This document shows, one piece after another, positions 57,901 to 64,000 of a stretch of DNA of 64,000 nt; position 1 is the first letter of the stretch; each line of letters opens with the position of its first letter. The notes under the pieces are model-generated. The model was not told the DNA's origin. It did not search any database and was given only the letters and a program-made list of their open reading frames with translations. The position numbers and the translations under genes were made by a program. Source of the stretch: Lingula anatina (taxonomy: Eukaryota > Brachiopoda > Lingulata > Lingulida > Lingulidae); the NCBI RefSeq assembly GCF_001039355.2, contig NW_019775490.1, forward strand, positions 248,001 to 312,000, read 5' to 3'.

Positions 57901-59845
57901 GCATGGGGTGATCTTGAAACTGGTTGGAAGAAATGGAGGAGTAAAAACCATTGTGCTGTTCAACTTGAAATAAGATAAATGTAGCTAAGAAAAGGATGAC
58001 AGAACATCCTTTTACATTTTGTATTTTTTCTTTGTTTTTTTTATGCTTGTATTTTCAATGTATGCAATTTCTGACATATAACATTGCAATAAAATTGATT
58101 TATGAATTACTGAGTATCTAGACCATTTAGGACAGTTTTAAACATGGGCATTATCTTAACTTTAGTGTAAAAAAGGTGTTCAAGTTTGTTTTCAAAGTGT
58201 AAAAAATGTGTTCAATTTTCTTTTCAAAATACTTTGTTAGTGCTGTAAAGGTTTAAAAATGACTAATTCAGACTGATCTCATGGCGGAAGGCTCAGGTTT
58301 ACTTGAGATGTGATCTTAAGTTTTTATCAGATTCAACAACACGTACAAGGGTTTGGTTTTCAGATTCAAATGGAAGCTCCCCTAGTTAAGATTTTGGGCA
58401 TTTTTTGTCTTTTTTCTGTTTTTATTTTTTTTTTGTTCCATTTTCCACATATATTTTTTTAAAAAATCTTCATCATTGTCTGTTTCTTAAGCTGTGCATA
58501 TAACTATAATTATGAGTATGACTCACACAATATGTTTAGAATATTAATGCAATAAAACCCTCTGTACATATGATATACACAGTTGGGCCACAAACTCAAG
58601 ACCATTACTTGATTTTCTTTTTATTCCCAAATAAAATGCAAATCAATAAATAAATTAACAAGCTTGTTACTCTATCAGGTACTTGTCCTTTGTCATATTC
58701 CAGTTTCTTCCCATTTATCAAAGTAATAATGTTCCAGGCTAATTTTAAGATGTTTTATTTTCATATGTTCTATTTCCTTCACTGACTGAACATTGTTCCC
58801 TCGGTTCCATTTACTTCTTCATTTCCTAAATTTTGATTGATTTGTAACACAATCTATACATTTGTTATTTCAAGGTGTCCAATGCCATTAAAAACTCATT
58901 GCTGGTCAATCCTAGTGGCAAGCCAATGGATGGCCCCATGGGCATCAGTGTGGCCGTGTCACCTGCAACCTCGACCCTCTCATTCACCAAACCTGCAATC
59001 ACTAATGCTTCCTTCAGGACAAAAAAATTACCAGGTAATAGAATAACTTAAAAGTAGTCTGAGTCACTGTTTTTTTAATTCCTGTTTTAATTTGAAATAT
59101 CAATTGCTTCCACATTTTGAAAAAATTGATAAGAAGGGGAAAACAATGGTTTATAGACTGTTGATTTAGAGAAACTGAAAACTGGCTGATATTGGTAAAT
59201 AAATTATTTTAAAGATTTCAACTTCTCACTGGGCTTGATGACGTGTGACTCTTATTAATCTGTAAAGAAAAGGCACAGTGGCTTTGAAATTAAAATGCAT
59301 CCAAATTTGAAATGTTTTTTACTTGTATTTGCTTAACAGATGACATCACCGTGGATGATGCAGATGCTGCTACGTCCCCAACAATTTCAGTGTCAATCTC
59401 CGAGGACTACCCGGAGAACCCAGAAAAAACCAAATCTGGCAGCAAGACAGGATTCAAACCTCCCAAGTCACCACACAGGAAAGCAGAGAAGAGCAGCAAG
59501 CCCCACAAAAAGGATTCGGCTAAGGACACTGATGGTGCTAGTCCCAAACCTGGCAGGAGTAGCTTGGGTACCATGGCAACCAGTAGGCAGGACAGCACAG
59601 ACAGTAATACCAACAGCACAACAGGGAAGATGACTGTGTCAGTCGTAAAAGGGCAGAGCAAATCTACTGTGGACTCTCTAGAAATGATGCCAATGATAAA
59701 ATCTGTGGACAAAAAGAAATATGGGCACAATGATGACTCTGTTGGTAAAGTGCATGCTGAGAGGAATTCTGGGCATTTCAGTCAGGTCGAACCTCCAGGA
59801 GTGAACAACCAAGAGTCTGGAGTCTGCACTGCCATTGACACTTGA
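12809..59845 (+). CDS. HYCC1: Hyccin (FAM126 family), complete, 11 coding exons
   Basis: This is the gene span. Joining 12809-12850, 18432-18536, 19104-19238, 32262-32306, 39393-39473, 39896-40014, 43141-43236, 43735-43884, 44468-44555, 58875-59034 and 59340-59845 gives 1527 nt, 508 aa plus stop; human hyccin is about 520 aa. Every junction is GT-AG with compatible phase. Landmarks shared with human hyccin are [19 protein letters not shown] (about 7-25), [13 protein letters not shown] (52-64), [23 protein letters not shown] (99-112), [13 protein letters not shown] (143-150), [13 protein letters not shown] and SNAIKNSL. Residues about 1-300 form the helical domain that, in the known PI4KA-TTC7-FAM126 complex, packs against TTC7 and supports plasma-membrane PI4P synthesis. 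Residues after about 300 are low-complexity Lys/Ser/Pro-rich and probably disordered. The gene probably represents the single ancestor of vertebrate HYCC1 and HYCC2. Confidence 0.93.
17098..17172. repeat. Inverted trinucleotide pair (AAT)n-(ATT)n
   Basis: About 10 AAT units are followed by CAGC and about 13 ATT units, so the two runs can form a long hairpin. Both strands show artificial poly-Asn/poly-Ile frames here. Confidence 0.95.
17851..18018. mobile_element. Palindromic MITE-like element, 168 bp
   Basis: The ends are TTGATAGCAT (17851-17860) and ATGCTATCAA (18009-18018), exact inverted repeats. Further in, TAAGTACT, TTGTCCACTGTATG and AGAGC recur inverted as CATACAGTGGATGACAA, AGTACTTA and GCTCT. 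The centre is GTAACCCGAGGTAGAATTT. There is no coding capacity. Confidence 0.6.
18432..18536 (+). CDS. HYCC1: Hyccin exon 2
   Basis: The acceptor is CTGACTCCAG; the donor is CATGAG|GTACAA; phase 0 at both ends. It encodes residues 15-49, [20 protein letters not shown] and onward to ENDREHE, matching LPET-x-NYA of the human protein. A minus-strand ORF across it is a shadow. Confidence 0.93.
18537..19103 (+). other. Hyccin intron 2
   Basis: 567 bp with a TTTTTTTAAACAG acceptor; no other feature seen. Confidence 0.85.
19104..19238 (+). CDS. HYCC1: Hyccin exon 3
   Basis: The acceptor is TTTAAACAG; the donor is AAAAAG|GTAACT; phase 0. It encodes residues 50-94 with [20 protein letters not shown] and [13 protein letters not shown], the best conserved part of the family. 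Confidence 0.95.
19687..19707. repeat. ATC/CAT trinucleotide microsatellite
   Basis: About six tandem CAT units. Confidence 0.9.
21801..22658. repeat. Dispersed repeat R, copy 1, interrupted by an insertion
   Basis: The left part (21801-21979, from TTTTTAAGATGCATTTAAAG to GTGGTGTATATAA) and the right part (22489-22658, from CAGATAAGTAGGTCAGAT to GCATTACTGGGAA) match the two halves of the uninterrupted copy at 28727-29030, by eye at roughly two-thirds identity. About 500 bp of unrelated sequence separates them here. Confidence 0.65.
21975..22488. mobile_element. Nested insertion with TIRs and TATAA flanks
   Basis: The insert (21980-22483) is flanked by TATAA at 21975-21979 and 22484-22488, while copy 2 of the host repeat has a single TATAA at the same place. 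Its ends are imperfect inverted repeats: the left reads CTACACCGACTATGAATTCC, and the reverse complement of the right reads CACACCAACTATGAATTATG. No transposase was seen. The small ORFs inside, including 22062-22265, are not credible. Confidence 0.6.
22757..22911. mobile_element. Foldback element FB1, copy F (right-truncated)
   Basis: It starts AGACCCTGTTCCCATACATAG, contains TGATCTAGCAGGATCGACCC, TTGCTAAATTG and CACGCCTACTGAAGCTGC, and reaches the GGGGGGTAATAAACTATTG centre. It then has only the beginning of the right arm (AGAAGCTTCAATAGGC). Confidence 0.65.
25563..25990. repeat. Degenerate tandem repeat, about 143-bp unit, three copies
   Basis: Three successive blocks share CATATTTTT-(A/G)TTTCACTT-AAATTT, a TTGTTTTATAAA/TTGTTGGTAAAA segment, AAAATC(C)AG(C)ATGA, TTTTTACAAAA-TT-TTGATT, and end in GTGCCAAAC or GAGCCAAAC. 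CCAAAC falls at 25701 and 25844, 143 bp apart. Confidence 0.65.
28574..28695. mobile_element. Short TIR element, 122 bp
   Basis: It is bounded by TACCCTCTACCAGGG at 28574-28588 and its exact reverse complement CCCTGGTAGAGGGTA at 28681-28695. The outermost TA could be the target duplication. The interior includes GACCAAAATGACTGTCTATT. A half copy sharing the interior and right end lies at 29058-29139. Confidence 0.75.
28727..29030. repeat. Dispersed repeat R, copy 2 (uninterrupted)
   Basis: It runs from TTTTAAAGATGCATCTGAAG through TGCTGTATATAAACGGGGC and GATAAATAGGTCATATAAAT to GGCATTACTGGGAAA. It matches the two separated parts of copy 1 and preserves the uninterrupted TATAA site. Confidence 0.65.
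29058..29139. mobile_element. Half copy of the 122-bp TIR element
   Basis: It shares CAGACCAAAATGACTGTCTA, TTTATCTAGAGA and the right terminus TCACCCTGGTAGAGGGT with the element at 28574-28695. The left terminus is absent, and repeat R copy 2 lies between the two. Confidence 0.7.
29309..29525. mobile_element. Foldback element FB1, copy G
   Basis: Left TA|AGACCCCATTCCCAGAGATT, right TCTGGGAATACGCCC|TA. The arms contain TAGATCGATCCA / GATAGATCGATCTA, CTAACTTCCTGGGGG / CTCCACGGGGATAG and AGCTGTCAGC/CTGACAGTAA. The centre is AAAGTTAATTACCCCCTTAC. It is closest to copy E in arm sequence. Confidence 0.75.
31003..31037. repeat. CCATA pentanucleotide run
   Basis: Four to six tandem CCATA/CATA units. 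Confidence 0.8.
32262..32306 (+). CDS. HYCC1: Hyccin exon 4
   Basis: The acceptor is TTTTCTTTTCAG; the donor is AATTTG|GTAAGT; phase 0. A 45-bp microexon encoding [15 protein letters not shown] (95-109), matching GCIEALLLGVYNL of human hyccin. It was too short for ORF detection alone. Confidence 0.95.
32307..39392 (+). other. Hyccin intron 4 (7.1 kb)
   Basis: No supported gene. It contains G-rich runs near 33685-33712 (source of a Pro-rich minus-strand ORF), a CA microsatellite at about 35899-35928, and a locally GC-richer segment near 37120-37260 of unknown nature. Confidence 0.7.
35899..35928. repeat. (CA)n microsatellite
   Basis: CACG/CACA start followed by about 11 CA units. Confidence 0.9.
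39393..39473 (+). CDS. HYCC1: Hyccin exon 5
   Basis: The acceptor is GACCTTTCCAG; the donor is CATGAG|GTAAGT; phase 0. It encodes [20 protein letters not shown] and KASIYHE (110-136), matching EIVDKQGHTK...SVYHE. Confidence 0.95.
39474..39895 (+). other. Hyccin intron 5, with a GT microsatellite
   Basis: 422 bp; (GT)25 occupies about 39659-39709. Confidence 0.9.
39659..39709. repeat. (GT)25 microsatellite
   Basis: An uninterrupted run, 187 bp upstream of exon 6. It gives a false poly-Val/Cys frame. Confidence 0.97.
39896..40014 (+). CDS. HYCC1: Hyccin exon 6
   Basis: The acceptor is CCTTTAACAG; the donor is AACAG|GTGAGA; it ends in phase 2. It encodes [20 protein letters not shown] and ends SQNR (split Arg), matching the ALTESAL...AQNR region. 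Confidence 0.95.
40582..40599. repeat. G homopolymer, 18 nt
   Basis: An uninterrupted G run. Confidence 0.9.
40925..41285. repeat. Tandem duplication, about 181-bp unit, two copies
   Basis: Both copies carry GCTTTC(T/C)GCTTAG, TAAACACATA-AAAATT, AAGAG(C/T)ACACTTAACTT, CACAGAGTTG-GAAAGCA, CTGAATC and AAACAGCGA. TTAACTTCAC falls at 41031 and 41212. Two overlapping minus-strand ORFs (40897-41115, 41015-41305) therefore read similar peptides; I saw no known domain in them. Confidence 0.85.
42081..42128. repeat. (CA)24 microsatellite
   Basis: An uninterrupted CA run; flanking CACACGCACACGCAC is imperfect. Confidence 0.97.
42850..42929. repeat. A run followed by (AT)n
   Basis: About 32 A, then about 24 AT units. 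Could be a retroposon tail that expanded; no body was identified. Confidence 0.95.
43141..43236 (+). CDS. HYCC1: Hyccin exon 7
   Basis: The acceptor is TTTGTTGCAG; the donor is ACCAG|GTGAGA; split Arg codons at both ends (phase 2 in and out). It encodes [20 protein letters not shown] and [11 protein letters not shown], matching FEVLTFLLLCYNAALTYMP. Confidence 0.93.
43237..43734 (+). other. Hyccin intron 7
   Basis: 498 bp ending TTTTTTTAG. The ORFs at 43312-43506 and 43551-43817 are incidental frames. Confidence 0.85.
43735..43884 (+). CDS. HYCC1: Hyccin exon 8
   Basis: It starts with A completing Arg, reads [20 protein letters not shown], then [20 protein letters not shown] and VYYVM split before GTAAGT. 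The first half is longer and less conserved than the human CGYPRQHVRKYKGISSR loop; the second half (PGFLVELL) is clearly aligned. Confidence 0.9.
43885..44467 (+). other. Hyccin intron 8
   Basis: 583 bp; no internal feature of note. Confidence 0.85.
44468..44555 (+). CDS. HYCC1: Hyccin exon 9
   Basis: The acceptor is CTTCTCCAG; the donor is ATGATG|GTAAGT; it ends in phase 0. It encodes [20 protein letters not shown] and YELFSDVMM, matching the [20 protein letters not shown] helix. Confidence 0.92.
45849..45872. repeat. (CT)n microsatellite
   Basis: About 12 CT units. Confidence 0.95.
47031..47100. repeat. 35-bp direct duplication
   Basis: AATTATTGTGTATGTTTCAT and AATTATTGTGTATGTTCCAT begin at 47031 and 47066, each followed by A-rich sequence. 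Confidence 0.85.
51399..51458. repeat. Compound (CA)n-(GA)n microsatellite
   Basis: About 15 CA units are followed by about 15 GA units with one GGGA interruption. Confidence 0.95.
51846..51926. repeat. (AT)n microsatellite, about 80 bp
   Basis: An uninterrupted AT run, the longest in the window, and self-complementary. Confidence 0.97.
52572..52611. repeat. (TAAA)n microsatellite
   Basis: About 10 tetranucleotide units. Confidence 0.95.
54910..54968. repeat. A homopolymer, 59 nt
   Basis: Uninterrupted A. It could be a retroposon tail or a sequencing-expanded homopolymer; no source body is evident. It yields false poly-Lys and poly-Phe frames. Confidence 0.95.
58875..59034 (+). CDS. HYCC1: Hyccin exon 10
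   Basis: The acceptor is TTATTTCAAG; the donor is CCAG|GTAATA; it ends in phase 1. It encodes [20 protein letters not shown], then a Ser/Thr-rich stretch to FRTKKLP (288-340). SNAIKNSL matches ANAIKASL, the last well-conserved motif of the folded domain. Confidence 0.92.
59035..59339 (+). other. Hyccin intron 10
   Basis: 305 bp, ending TTTGCTTAACAG. Confidence 0.9.
59340..59845 (+). CDS. HYCC1: Hyccin exon 11 (last; disordered C-terminal tail)
   Basis: It starts with AT completing Asp341 and ends at TGA 59843-59845. It encodes an acidic [11 protein letters not shown], then [11 protein letters not shown] (353-363), which resembles the PPSISITLSTD end of human hyccin. A long Lys/Ser/Pro/Thr-rich tail follows ([20 protein letters not shown] and onward) to CTAIDT. 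Codon use is even and the frame is continuous. Overlapping frames at 59340-59633 (+) and 59407-59730 (-) are shadows. Confidence 0.9.
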
Positions 59846-62800
59846 TTGACTGATTTAATTCAAGAAAATAAATAATTCCAATCTCTGGCTGAGACCTGCA
59901 GTTCACATTATTACCTTTTTTTATACACATATGTTGCTGAGCAACTTTTCCTGTTCCATGTCGTTTTTTATTTGTGTCCTCTAGAGCATGACTGCTATTC
60001 AATCTACAGTATATTATTCTGTCATAATAAGTTAAGTTAGGGTGAACATTTTGAACCACCCATCTACGTGTGGGATATTGAAGAAGTCTACTTCTTGTCA
60101 ACCTCAATACCCTATTTTAAGTTAGTTTTGTCTTTTTTTAACCATTGGAACAAATGGCAGTGGATGTAAGCAGCACTTCAGTGCCAGACTGTGATAATGA
60201 ATACTAAAATACTATTGTCTAATCAAGTCAGTTACTTACATAGGTTAGGTCATGTGTTTTATGTGTGTCAGAAAAAATAGCACATCAAAGTCAGTTACAA
60301 GATTGCTGACAATGGGGGAATACTCTGTGAGTCTTGGTATTCACGGGGATAGGTCAACAGTGGGATTGAAGTGTTTTATCAGGATTTTTGTAGTTATTTG
60401 GATGCATCATACTAGAACGTAATTGTGTCTACGTGAACTCATTTGTACAATACATATGTTTATTTCTGTTAGGTCTTCGTGTGAATGAGATTTAAGCAAT
60501 TTAGTCTCGGTGAGAAATTCTGTATTCAGCTTCAGTCAGGATAAGTTACATCCATTTCCTCAGTAGACCATCTTCCTGACTTGACTATTTAAATCTTTTT
60601 ATCTAAGCAATATAAATGTTAATGTTTTTTTTTTATTTCATTTAATATCTTTTAGCCATAAGGGTTAATTAAAGCTGGCAAGATGTTTGTGAAAACATTA
60701 AAGTCAGAGCAGAGTTTTGTATTGTGTAAATGGAAAACCTCTTGATTTTGTATTCTGAAATATAGCAAACCTTAACCTCTGTTTTCATAAGCTGTAACAC
60801 CTAATGATGGGTAAGTTTTTCAACATTTTAAAGATTAAATACTTGAAATCAAGCAGCTAGTTACTATACATTTTTATGGAAGATGCATAAAACATGAAAG
60901 CTTACATATGCAGTACATTGTATCAGTTGAACAAACCAGACCAGCATTCAGAAATGTTATTTTCAGTAGTAAATGTGTGCAGGAATTAAGAGATACGTAA
61001 GAATATGAAAAACTATAGAAAAATTAATTCCTAGTTCTAATATCCTTGTAAGAGTTACTTCTGATACATTCTTCAGAACATTCAGAAATTTTTCTCAAAT
61101 ATATGTAATTATCCCCTGAATGTGAATATTTAATTTTTTAACTTGTATTTGTAAAGACCGAAGACAAATAGAGATTCTATGATGTTTGGGTGTGGCAATC
61201 AAGATCTTATAACTAGGCAGATCTGTTTTTCTTTCCTATGGAACACCTTCGCCTAACCAAGCAGGTTAGAAAAAAAACTCTTCCGGTAAGAACATACACT
61301 CTAGCTGTTCGTTATCACAGTAGATTTATTGTGCAAGATTTCTATGGTAAGATTTGAGGTTGACATTGAGATTTCAGCAAGTCTGACTGTTGTGGTTATT
61401 GCTGAGGGGTTGTGAATAAAAAAGCCTATGTGGCTATGTTGACTCTATTCTGTTTGTTTTCTCATACATGGCTGGTGGCTATTGCTAATGCAAATGTATC
61501 AGGAAGCCCACAGACACTGGGGCCACATACCAGTAGTTAGCAAGGCAAAGTTGTCATGGGCTGTGGTTTCCTTAATGCAAGAGGTTATGTATTTTTGTCA
61601 CACCGTCTGGTGGAGAACTTGTTGTGTTTAATGACACAAATCACTATTGTGGAATCACGGATGTACAGAGTTCGATTTCACCTTGACGAGCAGTATTTTG
61701 AGAACAGAGCGACATGGAAGAAAAATGTGACAGATTTCACCTAAAATCTTGTTCAATACTACCCAGCTAAAATGATAATGGCATTTTGAAAGGTCATTTT
61801 CAGATATAAAAAATACCAAATGCACAAGTGCCTCAGCTGAAAGTATTAATGTCTTATAGAAATAATTTCCTTTTTAGTTAGTTTGGTGAAGTTCTGTTAT
61901 ACACGTGTATTGACATATTTCAAAGTCTTCTGCACAATGGTTTAAGGCACTTTTATAACATGATATACCCCCCCTTTTCCTAGAAGTATACAAGCATACA
62001 TAATCTTTTGCTTATGAATCCCATCAGAGTTCTTAGTAACACCCTACCCCTTGTTAACAAGACACTAATCATTCCCATTCCTTCTAAAATACTATTTCTG
62101 CCATCACTGATAACGAAAAACAAGAAGACCTTGTACCAGATTTTTGCACACACATATTGACATAATGTGTCATAGCACAGACATTTCCCTAGCTGGATGC
62201 AAATAATAATCTGTTCATCTTTCAGCGGAAGTCAAATCTGTGTTGGTGTCAAGTAGTTTCAGTGATTCAAATGATACAGTTGTCTGGTTTATTTGTTCTT
62301 AAGAGCTCATGGGCAGAAGGGAAGTTGCCATTGTTTGGGGTAGTTAAAGGTCAAACGCATTGTAAAGAAAGGGCTCTGATTTCAAATGACAAAATACATT
62401 TGCCTGGACTAACTGTCACCAAACTTTTTGTATTGATACATAGCTTGCAGAGTCAACAAAAGTGTAAAAAGCACCACTTTCATTTCTAGTTTGGTGTAAA
62501 GATATAGCAATATGTTTTTAGATTATTTAAAAAGTAAACTGTAAGTGGAAATAATAAAGTTAATGTAATATTTTGTGAACTATTTTTTTCTAAATACATA
62601 AACTCTCAATGATAAATGAGATTGCTAGTGCATTCAAGTGATCTGCATAAGATGGGACATTTAATTCTTTGTTGTTGATGAAAATATGACATAAAAGGGT
62701 GTAAAGAATACACATTGACAACATACAATGTAAGGAATCTTTACATCTCCCAAGATTCTGTTCAGATTATTAGTGCAGTGCTTATACTTTCCTATTCTAA

Positions 62801-63186
62801 ACCATCATGCTTATGGGATATTAAGAAAAAAATCAAGTGGAACAAAACAATGTTACAAATCACTTTGACCGCTCACGGAAGGAACCGATAGGGGTGGGTC
62901 TCCCTCAATATTTCACTGTTATTCCAAATACTAGCACAGTTGGTGCATTTCTATACGTTATGTGTAATGAAAATAAAAGAAGACATATCTTAATTTAGTT
63001 TAGTTTACTTCAAGCAAATCTGTAAATATTACTTTCGTCATTCTCAACTTCGAGGGTCCACGTTTTTGCCCGTCAGCGTGTTTCATTTGCCAAAAATATT
63101 GGCGCAGAGCGAGAAGGGCAAACAGTGTGATATTAATTTGGTCTTGATAATCAAAAGAAAAGCAACTGATACGATGAGGTCATTCA
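59846..63186. other. Hyccin 3' UTR / intergenic
   Basis: AT-rich, with no conserved coding sequence. ORFs at 59778-60107 (-), 61556-61744 (+) and 62262-62489 (+) show no similarity I recognise. Any extended hyccin 3' UTR would lie here. Confidence 0.6.
59867..59872 (+). terminator. Candidate hyccin polyadenylation signal
   Basis: AATAAA, 22 nt after the stop codon. It would give an extremely short 3' UTR. Other hexamers follow (for example near 61417 and 62553), so a longer 3' UTR is equally possible. Confidence 0.35.
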
Positions 63187-63605
63187 ATGCATGTAAAGAG
63201 AAACAATAAAGGGAAGCTAACGCACCTGTTGCGTTTTACACTCTCGTGTCCTCAGCCGGCGGCTGCTGAAGAAACGAAAACAGCGAAAACGGCAAGAAAA
63301 GTTTGCAGTTTTCCGCGTCATTGCACCCCAACCATGTGCCATTACTTCTGCCACACTGACCACACCTTAAATTTAATTAGTTTGTTTTACCCCTCAAATG
63401 AAACTGACGTTTTTCAAAGCGCTTTTTTGCAACCGTGCTGCCCCCCTAAGTGTGTGCGACAACCTCTCCTCCCTGCGGAGAGTGGAAAGTGGACTCGTCC
63501 GTCCTCCAGCCAGCAAGGCGATTTCCTAAGTGCAGACGACAGGAGTTGGATGTGTGAAAGAAACGCGGAAAATATACACGGAGTCCGCCATTTAACAGTG
63601 CAGGC
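63187..63605 (+). promoter_or_regulatory. CpG-richer promoter/5' UTR of the right-edge gene
   Basis: From about 63040 the GC and CpG content rises (CAGCCGGCGGCTGC, TTTCCGCGTCATTGC, ACGCGGAAAATATAC, CGGAGTCCGCCATTT). CCGCCATTT just before the start is a YY1-like site in reverse. A 140-codon frame (63187-63609) ends with TGA overlapping the proposed ATG (ATGA); it has low-complexity composition and no domain, and I take it as 5' UTR. Confidence 0.4.
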
Positions 63606-63616
63606 ATGACATCAAG
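63606..63616 (+). CDS. Right-edge gene, first coding exon (M-T-S)
   Basis: ATGACATCAAG then the donor GTAATG. It gives Met-Thr-Ser and two bases of an Arg codon, completed by the G at 63706. The pairing rests on phase and on the signal peptide that results. Confidence 0.5.
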
Positions 63617-63705
63617 GTAATGCCTTTGTTATAATGGGGAAATTATTTTAATCTGTGCGTTGGAACGCCAATTTTTAACCGGAGCTTTTCATTTTTTTTC
63701 ACCAG

Positions 63706-63812
63706 GGCACTGTTTTTGGCCGTTCTCAGTACCGTGTTGGTCGGTGGCTGTGGAGAACGAGGGGACATACCATTGGGGAACGCCGGCGACCCTTTCCTTG
63801 GGGATGCATCAG
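63706..63812 (+). CDS. Right-edge gene, second exon: signal peptide of an unrecognised secreted/membrane protein
   Basis: The acceptor is TTTTTTTTCACCAG; the donor is GCATCAG|GTAGGA; it ends in phase 1. Joined to the first exon it reads MTSRALFLAVLSTVLVGGCG, then ERGDIPLGNAGDPFLGDAS. This is a textbook signal peptide: a basic N region, hydrophobic ALFLAVLSTVLV, and small residues GG-C for cleavage, followed by a Gly/Asp-rich mature start. The remaining exons lie beyond the window. I do not recognise the family. Confidence 0.55.
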
Positions 63813-64000
63813 GTAGGACATGCATCAGGAGCTTAAACATTATTAAATACTTACATTCTGCTGCGAATCTTTCGCAAGAACGACTGTGAAATTTAGTCTG
63901 TACTTTTTATACAGTGGTTGCAACACGCTGCGCTCACGGTGCTTGCTTATCGTCGTCGTCGCAAGTTATTGGTTATAAGTTGTCCCATACTGTCAATGTC

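Larger units (their letters stand above)
44556..58874 (+). other. Hyccin intron 9 (14.3 kb, the longest)
   Basis: No supported gene. It has an A run (44632-44654), CT run (45849-45872), a 35-bp direct duplication (47031-47100), CA/GA compound repeat (51399-51458), long AT run (51846-51926), TAAA run (52572-52611), a 59-nt A run (54910-54968), G run (55980-55992), and an inverted pair around ATTAGTTTAT(G/C)ATAAG (about 56386-56476). ORFs such as 50503-50793, 52159-52380 and 54470-54691 have no recognisable similarity. Confidence 0.7.

Noticed and set aside
59340-59633. 97-codon plus-strand ORF in hyccin exon 11
   Set aside because: It is a different frame from the one that is in phase with exon 10 and continues to the supported stop.
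59407-59730. 107-codon minus-strand ORF, hydrophobic
   Set aside because: Antisense of the Lys/Ser-rich hyccin tail; the hydrophobicity is a complement effect.

Overview
This is a eukaryotic (metazoan) genomic window. It is AT-rich, has GT-AG introns of up to about 14 kb, is full of microsatellites, foldback elements and MITE-like repeats, and has no bacterial-style gene packing. Protein similarity points to a bilaterian. The repeat texture and gene structures suggest a marine invertebrate, perhaps a lophotrochozoan, but I cannot name the species. Most open frames here are chance ORFs or repeat translations. The real genes are multi-exon and had to be assembled from splice sites.

Layout. (1) Positions 1-2472, minus strand: the 5' part of a galactose-3-O-sulfotransferase-like gene. 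A membrane-anchor exon (2307-2472) is joined in phase to a catalytic-domain exon (1-387) that runs off the left edge. (2) 2473-4190: intergenic, with two foldback elements and a decayed retrotransposon tail. (3) 4578-8615, minus strand: a complete five-exon gene for mitochondrial ribosomal protein L10 (bL10m, MRPL10), 250 aa. (4) 8616-12723: intergenic/upstream region with a hAT-type nonautonomous element that has a perfect 8-bp target duplication, a strong hairpin, and an 84-bp tandem array. (5) 12724-59845, plus strand: the hyccin gene (HYCC1/FAM126A family), 11 coding exons, 508 aa, complete from start to stop and spread over 47 kb. Its introns carry most of the window's repeats, including a nested insertion with an identifiable empty-site paralogue. 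(6) 59846-63605: 3' UTR/intergenic. (7) 63606-63812, plus strand: the first coding exons of a secreted or membrane protein with a signal peptide, running off the right edge, product not recognised.

MRPL10 and hyccin are divergently arranged, with about 4.2 kb between their start codons. The genes are not a functional cluster: one makes a Golgi-type sulfotransferase, one a mitochondrial ribosome stalk-base protein, and one a cytosolic/plasma-membrane subunit of the PI4KA (PI 4-kinase III alpha) complex. I found no operon, CRISPR array, tRNA, rRNA or clearly novel biological system. The most interesting material is the hidden sulfotransferase gene and the mobile-element archaeology.
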